In this document: positions 22,901 to 36,748 of the stretch, piece after piece
Layout of the letters: each line of letters begins with the position of its first letter
Numbering within the stretch: position 1 is the stretch's first letter
NCBI GenBank assembly: GCA_018806985.1
Contig: JADANN010000372.1
Span: 310,001 to 374,000 of the forward strand
Direction: 5' to 3'
From: Angiostrongylus vasorum
Lineage: Eukaryota; Nematoda; Chromadorea; Rhabditida; Metastrongylidae
Length of the DNA: 64,000 bases
Program-made: the position numbers and the translations under genes
Notes under the pieces: model-generated
What the model was told of the DNA's origin: nothing
Databases searched by the model: none
Seen by the model: the letters and a program-made list of their open reading frames with translations, nothing else

Positions 22901-25900
22901 ACATTTTCGTTAATTGTCGTTAATTTGTTTCTTTTTTAACAAACATATAATTTGGATTTCCTCCCAACCGTTTACCGTGGCTAGGAGGGGTTCCTGGGTG
23001 TCGGGTTGCTATGTACAGCGGAGGGATTCGTCCCACCGCCAGGGTCTCCTAAGCTGAGAACGAGTCAGGCGTTCCCATCAGGAAGCCCACCGAAGAATAA
23101 ACCAGCGCCAGGATCCACCACTGGCCTGGTATGAAACTAGTCACATGGTGGCAAATCTCCCTCTGATCCACAAAGGCGGCGACTGCCTGTGGTGCTAACG
23201 ACCTGGGGCAGACTTTGGCGAGGCTGACCTCGGGACTCCAGGGAGTCACGGTCGCTAGACTAGGAAAACTCCTGAAAAATGGAAATTATGCTGGGTCTCG
23301 CACAATCAGTGAAGACGGGCCATCTAAGTAAGCAAGTATCTATGATTTAATGATCTTTAAAATCTTATTCTCATTACAGTTAAGATCTTATTATTTACAG
23401 TGTTTTCAATTATATTAATATATCAGTACTTATTAAGATGATGAAAACGGCTGTTTAAGTACAAGGATGTTCAGTTGTAAGGAAAATCTGTGTAGAGGTT
23501 CTAAAAACATTACGGAGGAAAGGTGAATATGAAGGAATAAAGAAGCAGAAATGGCCGAGCGAGAAAATTGTTTAGACGGAATTAAAGGACAGCTGCAATG
23601 AATCGTTTCTAATAATTTAAATAAGTTTTGGTAGAAAAAGAGACCTTTCAGCGAACCCTCGGGTTCTTACTGATGACTACATAAATACTTGAATAGCCCA
23701 TCTAACAATCATGTGGTTCCCAGCACATCCTTTTACTTTACTGATACTTCCACGACTGGGGATGACGCTTTCTTTGAAATTTCCAAAGTCAAATGACGGA
23801 TTTCCCAAGTCGCCATCACTTACTAGGATTACGACGTAATTCCTGCCATTGATTCACTCCTAGCTGGCCTCGTAGATAGAAATGTTACCCTCATTGTCAG
23901 CTTGGGAGAATTTGTTAGGAGGAGAACCCCACTTTTCTTCCGGTTTGTGAGATTCATCGACGTCTCGCTACTGCGATGAGATCGTAGATCAGTGGCGTTA
24001 ATGCTCATTATAGTTTATTCAAAACATATTGCAACTCATTTGCGGCTTGTTTTTCTATTTCTGCGGTTTCTCTTGGCAATTCGAAAATTTGCGTGGGTTT
24101 TTCAGAGTGCCAGTCGTCTGCCTCTTTTTCCCTGAAAGAAATCGATAAAAATCAATGGCACTCAGTGCTCAGACAATGCACTAAATTGAATAGGAATAAG
24201 CTAACGGTGTGCTGCGTAGATTCGGAAATTTATTTGCTAGCTGGAACAGTTTGGCGCTGATGCCTTCCCCCATCTCTCAAGGATATCCCATGTACCCCAT
24301 TCCACTCGTAGCATTACATAGGTGATTTAACGAATAGGTGAGGGATGGTGATAGACTGTACAATTACTTGATGAGTTTACTAAGCCTACTGATATATCAG
24401 ATCATTGTTTTTATGCTGCTGCGCAAGTCTGGCTTCAATATGATAACCCGGAAGTGTGGAATCCGGAATGGTGAGCGGGGGAGGGGGGATGGATCAAGCC
24501 ACTGAAAACCACGTAGGCATCACAGCGGTTTCTGATTCACTGCGCTTGTACCCATTTATCAGGATAGGCCTTTTTTTCATTTGGATTCCAAGTGAATTTC
24601 TTCAGTCTTTGTCCATGAGTTTTACGGATATGCTTTGAAATGAAAGCATTCATTCCCTACTGACGGATTTTTTGAATAGTTTGGTTTAGCTAGGTTTTCA
24701 TCCGATATTGACCTTTGAACGCGTTTGCTGCAATGGTTAGAGTTGTTCTGTGATACACACATGACGTTTGATTTCGCACCTTTTCCTTCCTACTGTATCA
24801 TCTGTATTCTCTCTATCATCTATGATCCCCTTACCTTATCGAATGACTCAAATGGGGAGAAACGGTAAAAATTTCCACTCGTTTCTCCCAATAATGTACC
24901 ACAACTGCTACTGGCTCTACTTGGTGGAAAATGTCATCGTTCTCCCACAAAATGATTTATTTTAGGTTTTCTTTTGCGAAAAGTCACCTATAGGTAGTTA
25001 ATTCGTCATCTTCGGGGCTTGGAATATTGCAGGCTGTTCGTCATGTGTTTTCGAAATGAATGTGGGAAGCGTTCATGAATAGCTTTCATGAGCCACCCAC
25101 ATCCCATGCACTTCACTGTCACCGGATAGTCAAGCCGCTCACGTCGCTGATGTACTCTTCCAAATATTTCTTTTTCGGTTATTTTTTCCCTTTTCCCGAA
25201 ATGTTTATCCCTCTACATAACTTTGCACTTTTACGTGTTACCCATCTGCCAATGGTTTCTACCCTATTGCTTATTGTGAGCTGACAAACTCGTCCAAACA
25301 GCATTCTGAAAGTGCAGTGGTATCGTGTTTTCCACTCATATACTTACTTTCTGGGTTATTGTTATAGAAATCGTAAAGTTTTTCTCATCTCTGTATTCAT
25401 GCTACGTGGCCCAGTCGTTCAACACTTTTTTTTAGAATATAACTGGTCCCTCATTATCTGTAATTTTATTGTTTTTTGCATCTGTAGTTTAGGAATTTTT
25501 GAGGACCTCGATTATGTGGTTTTCAATAGCTGAAAAGAGAATTGCAAGGCTTGTAATTTGTGAGAAAATTGGTACTTCAAAGATGAAATCGCTTTCTGTT
25601 CTGGTTTCTGAAAATCGTCTCACGCAATGGAACACAACAGTCAAGTAATCCTGGCAAACTAATCAGAGGTCTTCTGACTCGAAATGTGCCAGTTTTTTAA
25701 ATAATAAGGGATTCGTTAAGATGTTAAGGTGTTCAACCGTTGTTTTCTCTAAGGCATGTAGAAGGATATCATCTAGTTAACCTTTTATTTTCTACCTCGT
25801 ATAATTTTCACGGCAAGGTGTGATGTGAAATATAACCACAATGATGCTAAGATATTCGCAAAAAACTTGAACCCTCAGGCCAGATCAAGCCACGATTACC

Positions 25901-27634
25901 CTTTCCGAGGGCTCAGTTGTTGCACATTGCACCACGGAAGCCCTTGCTGTGCGTTTCTCTCAGGTAGTTTTCTTTCTAACGTTGCCATCAGCAATTACCA
26001 TCAGAAAATCAGTTCCTTTAAAAAAATCAAAGGCTTGCATTTTCATTCCGGTGTCTCGAATATTCGATAGATCGAAGTTGTCAAATAAATAAAATTCTTC
26101 AAAAAACAGCTCAGTGTTTTATTAGGACACCTGCGTTTTAAATATGGATCGAATAAAATGTTCGAACTCTTTATCGATCAATAAATATGTTATATGTGTA
26201 CGTTTTCCAACCGCTTTAAATGTTAAGAGTTTTTCTATTGCTTAAAGCTTCAAGGTTCATATGGTTTAAAGGTTTGTTTAGATTCACAATTCAAACAATC
26301 ACTTGATAATTTGAAAAAAAGAGTAGGCAGTAAATAATAAGTTAAAATTGTGATTATAACTGCATCCTCAGCTTAACGTGGTTCACTGCCGATTTGAGCT
26401 CCCCCAGATCAATCCCACTAACGGGTGATCGATAGAAGTTGTTGAGAGACAGGCGAAACGAAGGACCTACATGGTGTAGTGGTGAACGCATTAGCCCTCG
26501 GAAAAGGATAAAACCGCGTTCATTCCCCCACCGCAGACACCTGCGATCCGGAATTTTGCAAATATCTCAGCACCATTGAAATCACTTGGTATTTTTTGCA
26601 ATTCCTATGTCTATTGGTTTATGTGAAAATAAAGGTCACTAAAATAATTAATACCTACTATATGTTAGCTTCTCTCATTTTTCACACAGTCTTACAGTAC
26701 TCCTGAATAGTCAGCTGTTGAGAATCAAGATTTATCAGACTGCACGCGAAAACTCGCCCTAGAATTCTATGAGGCCACCAAAATTATACCATTTCTCACT
26801 GCTGCTATTTCGTTCGGACGTGTAATTACAGCAGCTGGCTGTATGTGGTCGCCTGACCTCGGTCGTATTCATGTGCATAAGTAGATCCTCAAAAGTAATT
26901 CTGTCTCGGTGAATTGTGGGCGGAGGCAGGATTTTCATGAATAACAAAGAAAACGAATGTTTTCTTCAAGTGTGCTGCCGATATTGGACGAGTTTCCTTC
27001 GTTACCGTATCTGCATAGGACACTGTATTGATCAGTTTTAGACGACACACTTGGGTTCCATTTTTAATGACCGCTTCGAAATGCTCGCGGTAGCGTACAC
27101 TATTTTACATATCTGGATAACAGAAACGGCACCGTTCAGTATAACTCGTCCGAATAGTGCTATTTGATTTCATTTCTCGACTAGTGCAACTCGTCCGGAG
27201 TTAGTTGCTGTGCTAATTTATGAGCGAATTTGCAGAAGTGGAGATATTGCAAGTTAGCTTCATCAAAATTGTCAGGATAGCAAACGTTGCAAAATGAAAA
27301 AACCTCATTAGTACAGTGCAAAATTTCTATGAATAGCCAATTATATGCAGTTGACGAATCCACATAAGTATCCTCATCATAGTTCAATTATATATAGAAA
27401 GGAAGCAGCTGTATAATAATATAGCGATAAAATATTGTAATGTACACACCGCTACCGTAATGCTATCGTATCAAACTGCCAAACCTTTAAAATGCAGAGG
27501 TAGTGGGAAATATGTGCAACATTTGGTTATAAAGCATTCAGAAACGATTCTACTTAAGTAAGTGGAAAATTAACTGATTGTTTACCATTCGTTCATAAAT
27601 TTATTTCTGCATATATATGTTATATATACACACT

Positions 27635-27673
<39 letters not shown>

Positions 27674-28000
27674 ACGTACACATATACACATATATAGCAA
27701 GGAAGCGGATAGCACAGTAATAGTGATGTCCGTCATCACGAACATAGTGCTAGTTCGACTCCGCTCCGGCCCAGCCAACTCTTTCATCCCTCCGAGGTCC
27801 GGAAATTGGTGCCGGCCTTGTTTGGGAAAAAAATCACTCTCTGCAATTCAAGTGAGAACACTCCAGCCTGGCTATCTCAGGACTCTAGGGGAAATTGCTC
27901 GACCAGCATTCTGCGACATTCAAGATGGAATGAAAAATCTTCAAGCGGCAACCGAAGCCACACGTAAAGTTGGAAGATCTTCGTGGATAACGGATGCGAG

Positions 28001-28053
<53 letters not shown>

Positions 28054-31000
28054 CATGTACATATGGTGCCAATAACGGGATGTTTTAATTATTATGGTAG
28101 AGATATGGAATTACATTTGAAACGCTAAGAATAGAGAAGTGTTTTTTTGACATTTTTATACTGTGGTATTAGACTATCGAATGGAAAAAACAATGAACTC
28201 TTTCTTTCGCAGTATATTTTTTCATTTCCGTTGTTCCTTTACCAATTTCTCATTGGCGGATACGTTGTTTCGACCACGTGACTGAGTAGTGTAATATTGT
28301 AGTTGCGTAATTCAGCTACGTAACGTCCGAGTTCGATCCCACATTCATTTGATAGGTGTCGAAGGTGTAATATGCTTTGCACTGAGGTAATAGATATTGA
28401 TTGAAAGAGCGTAGATATTGATTGAAAGAACATACCAACGGTTTACCGCTTCATCGTGGCTGGGAGGTGTTCCTGGGTGTCGGGCTGCGATGTACAGCTG
28501 GAGGATTCGTCCACTGGCAGGGTCTCCCAAGCTGAGAAGGAGTAAGTGAATCACTACCAGGATCCACCACCGTCCTGGCATCAAAGTCACATGGTGGCAA
28601 ATCTCCTCTAATCCACAAGGGCTGCGACTGCGTATGGTGGTGAAGACCTGGGGCAGACTTTGGCAAGGCTGACCTCGGGATTCCAGGTAATCACAACGGC
28701 TTAACCAGCAAATCTCCGAAAAATGGAGATTATGCTGGGGTCCGCACATCCAGTGAGTACGGGCCATTCAAGTATCAAGTGAGTAAGTATCAAGATTGAA
28801 AGGCGCTTGCATGGTATACTACGGAGTTGATTGGTTATTTATGTGGAAACATGAAGCTTTTAACCGAATGCTCTCTTTAGAAATCATGTAGATGATGTCT
28901 CCTTCAATATCATTCATCTCAAAGTGAAAGTTTCAAGGTTTCGCAAAGGTTACTTTTATTTACTACCAATCATTACTTTTCACGGTAGGGTATAATGTGA
29001 AATACAATCACGATGATGCTGAGATATTTGCAAAACTTGAACACCAATCCAGATTTGAAACCGCGTCTACCCTTTCCAAAGTGTCGCGTATATCGAAGTA
29101 TGGCACAAAGAATTGTTTTATCTGCATTTTATGGAAGATGTAGGGTTAAGCAGTCAGATGGCTCACATTCAGATGACGTGCGATCACGAGCACTTCTTCC
29201 GCTCATTTCAATGTCTAGCAACCATCGTCCACCAACATGGGTTTAGTTGTAACCTGAGGGTCTGTGGTGTTCTATCCTCACTATTCCCACTAGATATGCG
29301 ATCCCAGCATAGTTTTCGTTAGAATCCTATGGTTACCGCAGTTTTAAGCCTTCCCGATTGCACGGTAGGCAGTTGCATTTGGGTCCTCCTGGATTAAATG
29401 AAATTTTTCTCACCATGATTTCAAGAGATCTTGCGAGATAAAAACCATTTCTGCGATTAGTGCCATGACATGAAGACGTAGATGGCGAAAGCGAAGTTTG
29501 AAATTTCGTTTTCTACTCCATTGCTCCGAGCAGTACAGTTACAATATTAAATTGCAGATGAAGCATTCACTTCCTTTCATATTCCGATCGTTCATCACCA
29601 CGGAACTCCTGGCTCAACAGGACGGCTATTTTTCTGTTTAAAGAACTGTTTTATCTTTCTCCAAACTTTATTTTCATTCTATTAAATGACTAGAGCGCGT
29701 GTAGCACAGTGGTCGGAGGCGCCCTGCAATGCGCATGAAATCAATCCAATCATCGTGCCCAAGGTTCACCAAACCTTCCATCCCTCAGGGGTCGTCAAAT
29801 TGGTGCCAGACTTGTATGGGAGGATAGCAGAACTAGTTCGATACATCGGCTGGCCACCGCGAGTCATCCTATAGGCCAGACATGCATTTAGTCACCTCCA
29901 GCGATGCTTAATAAAGTGCATGGCGCATCCCTCAAGGATTGGTCAACGTCGAGAGCTTCATCCTATTTAATGCACACGTGGTCGTTAGTTTGATCTCACA
30001 CCCGGGTTCACCAATGAAAGGCCACCACATGTCATTATGTAAGTCAGGTATAACCGTACATCACGTTTATCACACTGCGGATCTCAGAACTTCTTACATT
30101 GGGTTCATTTTCTTTCATTGATCATCATTGAAGGTATTCGAACTTTTTTTGCCTGTTGCTTTGCTTCACCTGCTAAATGAGAGTTTTTTTGTCCTCTTCA
30201 CCAGTATCGCTAAATGGTGCTCGAATCAATTCTCCTTGGAATACTGAAACAACCGTGTTAGGACATTCGCATATAGATTAGAAAGAGTGAGCTTGTCGTA
30301 GACATGTTTGATAGCATTTTTTCCATTTCCGGAATGATGAGAGCTTTAGTGGGCCAGGAGCGAAATTGAACCAGACCCTTGGCGGGTTGGACTGTTTGCG
30401 TAATAAGGACGATAACTGCCGCTAGTTTTACCCGCCCGTTTGTTTCTATTGTTGCCAGAAGCTAGCGCAATGCATTCTTAGATCGTCATTAAAGCTAGTC
30501 GTCTACCTTTGGATATATCGAGTTGAAAATTGCTGCCTTGTAGGCAGGATTTCCAGGGCCACAGTATTCTTCCAAGTTAGCTATGATTCCTTGCTTAGGT
30601 CAATTTTTTTCGATGAGGTTTCGAAGAGAATTAGGGAACTACTTGGACGGTTTTACCTCGAGAAGAACTTCTTCCTGTTTACATTGTAGTGCAATACCAT
30701 CAAAGAACAAGAGCAAACCGTTGCCATGGTGACGTACTGCGTCATTGTGGGAGTGCATTCGAAGATGAGGACATTTAGTTCGCATAGAAACGATCGTGTT
30801 GAACTGTGTCATGAAATGATGTTGAACGAAACTGGCTAAAAAAAACCACAGAAGAGTGTGCCCAATTAGTACCTCTTAAAAGATCAACTCTCAGACGTTT
30901 TTTTTTCTCGGCTGGAAACTATGGTTATTCTAATTATTTATTTGTTTTCTCTCCTAGTTAAGTGTCGAATGTATACTGATCAGTTCATATGTACGGTCGA

Positions 31001-34000
31001 TAAAAAGATAAAAAGTGGGATAAAAGCAGAAATGATTATGAGATTTTTAAGAGGGAAGATTATTAGGATTAAAGCGATAGGGAACAAAGCTCTTGGCGCT
31101 GAACAAACCCTGAAGGATGCGCCATGCATTCTACTTTAAAGTATCGTTTGATGGCACTAAATGCATATCTGGCCTATATAATGACTCGTCGTGGCCTGCC
31201 GATGTGTCGAGTCAGTGCTGCTGCCCTACGAGACAGGACTAGTAGCAATTTCCTGACCCCACAGGGATGGAAGGCTTGGTGGGTCTGGGGTGCAGCATCG
31301 AACCAATGTGTATTGAAGGCGCCTCCAACCACTGCGCTACCTGTACCCCATAGGGTTAGCACAGTGCAAACGGGGCATCTTGGTCGTATGATTACGTAAT
31401 ATTGTGGATTTTCTTTTAGTTTAAACTCGCTATGTCCGCATTTGGTTCATAATTGCTGGAATTCTTGTTTAAGCAATAGTTTTTTTTTCTGTAGAAGCGC
31501 CTTCTAGTCTAACATTTGGAAACCGAAGCTGATTTTTTCGCAACTGTTGCTAACTTGTCGATAACTAAAGTTTTTTAGAACTTGAGGAGAGGAAATGATG
31601 GCAGGCGAATAGAAGAGATTTGCTTTACCTATTTAAGAGTATTCATGGTTCGCTTGAAATTATTTTCTTTTTCAGGCTGTTTAGAACTAGAAAAGAAATC
31701 GAGAAAGAAAGAAAGAAAGAAAGAAGAAGAAATGAGAACAGAATCTAAATTTTTGGGCTCTCTAACGAAATCCCGCTAGCTACAAACACCAGCAAAGCAA
31801 TCAGGGAGCATATCATCGTGCTCTAATGGATGTAATGTCTCTTGTTCAGTTGCTTGCATTCTCGAAATACGAGCTTAAAGGATAGCTCCCGGCGTTGATC
31901 ATTCCCTGAGGGATGCGCCATGAATTCGACTTCAATAAGCATCGTTTGGAGTTTGAAGATTGAATGCATATCTGGTCTTCGCAATGACTCACGATGGCCT
32001 ACCGATGTATCGAGTCAGTGCTGCTATGCTTCCAGACCACTCTGGTACCAATTCGCCGACCCCGGAGGGATGGAAGGCTTGGTGGGCAATGGGCGCGGAG
32101 ATCGATTCTACGTGTGTTGCAGGGGCGCCTCCGACCACTGCGTCACACGCGCCCATAAACACCAACTTGGACAGAAAAAAATGAACAACATCTGCGGTGG
32201 CTTCTAGGAAATCAGAATTTCATCGTGACAAAACAGAAAAGGCTTTTGTTCTGTACTAAAACAGTTGTGAGTTTTAACAAATCCTATTGTAATCAGTGAT
32301 ATTTACATTGGGCTAAGACATATTGGTTTAAAGTTGAAAGCGGTGGTCATTTTCGCACTGTGCAAACAGACACCAACTCACGTCAGACCCTAAGTGTAGA
32401 TAATTTAGTTCCTCGATGCTTTTTGATTTCTTTGAACTTTAATTCATATTTCTGATCTTCTGATTCGTTGATCATACAATCTAAGCTAACCCGATGTGGT
32501 TTACCTCATATGGAGGTGGAGGGTAAGCAAGAAGTGGTTATTGACGCAGTCCATCAGGAAGCAAGCCGTTGGTTCGACTCCTTCCCCAACACTGTCATCC
32601 AGTTCACTTGGGAACGCCCTAGTTCCTCCATCCTTAAGATTACAAGAGAGTCGGCTCTATCATCATTCCATAACATACAGAGAATAAATCCCCAAGCTGC
32701 CGCCGAGACAACCCCTAGGATCCGCACAATAGATGTGGTAACGGGTCATACGAAAAAGGTGTGCAGACCAAATGTTTCGACTCAAAGTATTCAGAAATTC
32801 GCTCAAAGATGACTCAGTGTCATTTTTGAGAAGATGATGAAAAGTTTTTCGTTATCAAGCAAGCAATGAGTCACCGTCCCCGATTTTCTCCTACATCTTG
32901 TGCGGTTTTCGTTTTCCAGGAAATTTCTTTTGTCTGCCTGTCGTAATCTGGCCTTCCACTCCTGCTGAAGTGAGGACCTCTCAGCGACAATGTCGTGATT
33001 GTTCGATTCGGGACTTTCTCCGCATTAGTAGAGGTAGCGTCCACCCGACTGCGCTGAACGAGAGCGGCCGATTCGTCAACTTTTCGCAGCATCTATGGTT
33101 TACTGTATGGACGTTTTCGTCAAAGAAATAAGAAACACCACCGCAAAAGGGTTAATTTAACGACAAGCCGCCTTCATGGAACCTGAAAGTAAATAACGAA
33201 TGAAGTCCTGTTCGCTGAATGGACAACTCATTTGGCCGATGGACGTACTGAAACACTTGAGACTTTTTGAATAGTCGAATATCTCTTTGGTTGGATGCGT
33301 CGTGTAAGCTTAAAGTTAAAAGTTAAAGTTTGTTTATAAAGCATAGAAAAAGCCTTCAACATTGAGCTATTTCTTATGGATACGCTGTGAATCTGATTGC
33401 AATCGTTATATGCTAGAGGTGAATTAATGCGTATGGAGCCGATAGTCTTGCTTGTGGTCGCCTACTGATGTAGCTCGTTATTTCTTTTTTCATGCTTCCA
33501 GAACAGTCTTGTATTATTTGCCGACCTCGGATCGCTAGAAAGCTTGGTTAGCCCAGGGCACGGTAATGAACCAAAGACCACAATTTTTGTCGTAGTACAC
33601 CTCTAACCACTGCTTTACATGCACCTTTCGTTCATAATGAAAGAAAGTTATCTGTCACTTTATTGACTGTATCATTCCTTCAACTTTTTGCCTTTTTTTT
33701 CAGCCATTCATTATAGGTAAGGTACCACTGCTTACAACTAAGGTTTTTAGAAAGCTAACGACTTTCTGTAAGTGGAACTTCAGAGGTAATCTCTGCTCAC
33801 CAGCGAAAATGGAAGAAAAATGTTTTTAACAATGAAAAAAATTCATTGAAAAACATGAACGAATACTCTTTTTCATATTCCCAGTCCATACTCCTCCTCC
33901 ATACCACTAACGTCCATCACAACAGTTTTATTTGTATTTCTTCTAATTTACCTTCATTAGGTTAGTGTCAGTTACCGTAACCAGCAGTCAATCAATAGTT

Positions 34001-36698
34001 TTGCGAATTCTTTCTCCCACGAAACTGCTGCGTAATGGTGGTGGTGGCCTTTTCGTTTCTCTGTGCTCATTCGACATGAATGACAAAGACGCTTTTGTTG
34101 CGAGCATGACGATAGAAAAGCAAATATAATGCACCTAACGATTTATGACTGCAGCAAAAGAAACGCCCACCTCCGATACGCGGAAAACTCGTCCGCGCTG
34201 TCGTGAAAAAGTGACAAATAGATATGTTAACCAATTGAGTCATACATACGATTCCGTCTACATTTTCCTGGTAGCCTTGAACTAGAGTCCTCACGAATCA
34301 TGTAGTTTTTGGAGAATCTTTGTATTGTAAAAATACATTTGTTCGATCTACCTCATGTCTTTCTTCTTTTACAGCATTTCCTACACTTAGATTATCCATA
34401 GCTATTCGCATGAGAAGAGTTTACAAAGTTATCATCAATGGAGATTTTATGAATATACCATAAATTGCTTCACTAAATCAAATTTCTAGTGTAAATATGG
34501 GATTATCGATCGGATACAGCCATGTGGGAACATATTCTAGTGAAGTAGGACCAAATAAAATAATAAAACGATTCGCGTGAAGGTGTTCTTTGTCTGTAAA
34601 GTGTTTAAATGGTTGGCGCGCAGTACACATGGGATCGATCCCTGCGCAAATGGCCTACCAAGCCTTCCATCCCTCTGGTGTCGGCAAATTGGTACCAGAC
34701 TTGTTTGGGAGGATAGCAGCACTGGCTCCATACATCGGTAGGCCACCACGAGTTATTGTAAACGCCATATACACCTTGAATCACCTCCAAACGATGCCTA
34801 ATGAAGTCGAAGGCATGACGCATCCCTCAGTCATTGATCAACGCCGAGAGCTTTATCCTTTATTCTTCTGTGTTGACAAAACTGTTGAGAAAAGGCTGTT
34901 TCCTTCATTTACTTCATTTGTGCGTCTATTACTGTTATTAAAATTCTAGAACCTTTTTTCTTTTTCATATTTCTCAAACTCGTTCCATCTGCGAGCAGAT
35001 CCGCCTTTTCTTCTCTTAATCTACAGTCCCTTTCAATTGTCGGGAATACGATCTTCACCGGTGTGTTTATAGAGCGCTCCTTCGACAGTAAATCAATAAC
35101 TAACTTGTTTTCCTTTTTCTTTTAGAAGTGGGACTTTTTGGAACAACTTCCTACCAGACTGAATTCTCATGTCATTTTTAAGACGAATATTACAAAAAAT
35201 ATCGTGATTATACGATCTTATATTATCATGCCGTTATGGATTACTCCATTCGAAAACTAAGCAGATGTCGCTTACCACATATCTGGATCTCTACGTAATA
35301 CATTTCCTTCAGAGAAGTTCCCAGTTCAGTTGTCCTACCGATCGTCGTTTCAGTAATCGGTTAGCGAACTGAACTTGGAACTGCTTTTAAGAAACTGTAT
35401 TACTTAGCGGTTCTGGTATTTGACATGCGAAACCTTGTTGACAGGGCTACTGTTCTAATCAATTATAGAATACCAAAAAGATGATACACCTGCATCTGTT
35501 GTGCTTCGGGTTTCTGTAAGGGGAAATCCATCAAAAAAAATCTATGCAACTACAAATTACCTGCTAATTACTTACTTTATCAGCAGTTGTTTTTTTCTAA
35601 ACAAATTTCATCAAACGTAGTCGGTCCATCTGTGGGTATAGTCAGCCCCTTAATGGTGGGATCCACCAGGCTGCTTATAGTTCTTCTCCTAGGATGGTAA
35701 TATAAAGGAACTAATACGAGAAGTTTTTTGTAACGTGTTACCGAATGAGTGAGTGTGTCCCACTGGACAGGTCTTGTACACGACGAGGACGAATGGAGAC
35801 TTTACTAGCACCCATTCGGATCGGTTATTAAAAAAAAGGGATTGTGGATGACTTCCCCAAAAAATCAATGTATAGGCCAAATATGCATTTAATCACCTCT
35901 AGAATGCTATGTATGTAGTCGAATGCATGGCGCCCCTGAGGTATTGATCAACTCCGAACGCTTTACCCTTTATCCTTTACTCATTCTCATTTTTCCCACC
36001 TTAACATGTGTTGTGACTTTCTGTATAATTTGTATTAGTGTTAAGTAATGACGAAACTCTAACATATAGCTCCGCCTACCTTCGTGAGAAGCTCATGCCG
36101 GGCCGGGTATGCCGTTCCCTAGCAACTTAATTCAATAATGCACTCTCTCGTCAGTCCACAAGAAGCCTATCTATAGATGGGCGTTTTTTCTTTCATAACT
36201 TCTTCCCATTCTACACTAGCTTCCATTCATTAACAATTACGCTAGCTGAAGGCGACTTATGAGTAACATCCGTTAAACATTGCTTTATTTCGGGATCCTT
36301 CATTCCTTTTTCTTTGCTTTACAATTAGTCTCCACCAGTAAAACGTTATTGAGAACCATTTACGATCGCTATAACGTTGTCATTCCGCTGATTAATTGCT
36401 TGACAACTGGAATGTTAAATCAAGCAGAAATTGGAGGGACTTCGTACTGGTTTCTAATTAGCAGAAGTCATCTTAAATGAATGCTTTCAAATGAAGCTAT
36501 AAGTTGTTTTTTTACGTTTTCATGATGTTTTCTAGATCATCCAGAATCTGTGCTAGTTTTCTTTAAGAACTTTAAAGACTGACTTCCTACAAACCTCCGC
36601 ATAAATAGTTGGTATACTTGTTTACACGATCTTATAAACTGATCATTTTGAGCCGAGGTATGTGAGGTTGGTATAGGTCTGCGTTGTCGTTGTCGTTC

Positions 36699-36748
<50 letters not shown>

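Noticed and set aside
27723..28088. 121-codon ORF ending in Ile-Tyr repeats
   Set aside because: Translated family C element plus the AT microsatellite.
29693..29760. tRNA gene at the head of family A copies
   Set aside because: The A box is good, but the cloverleaf cannot be closed and the same head recurs with a 200-base conserved body; it is tRNA-derived, not a tRNA.
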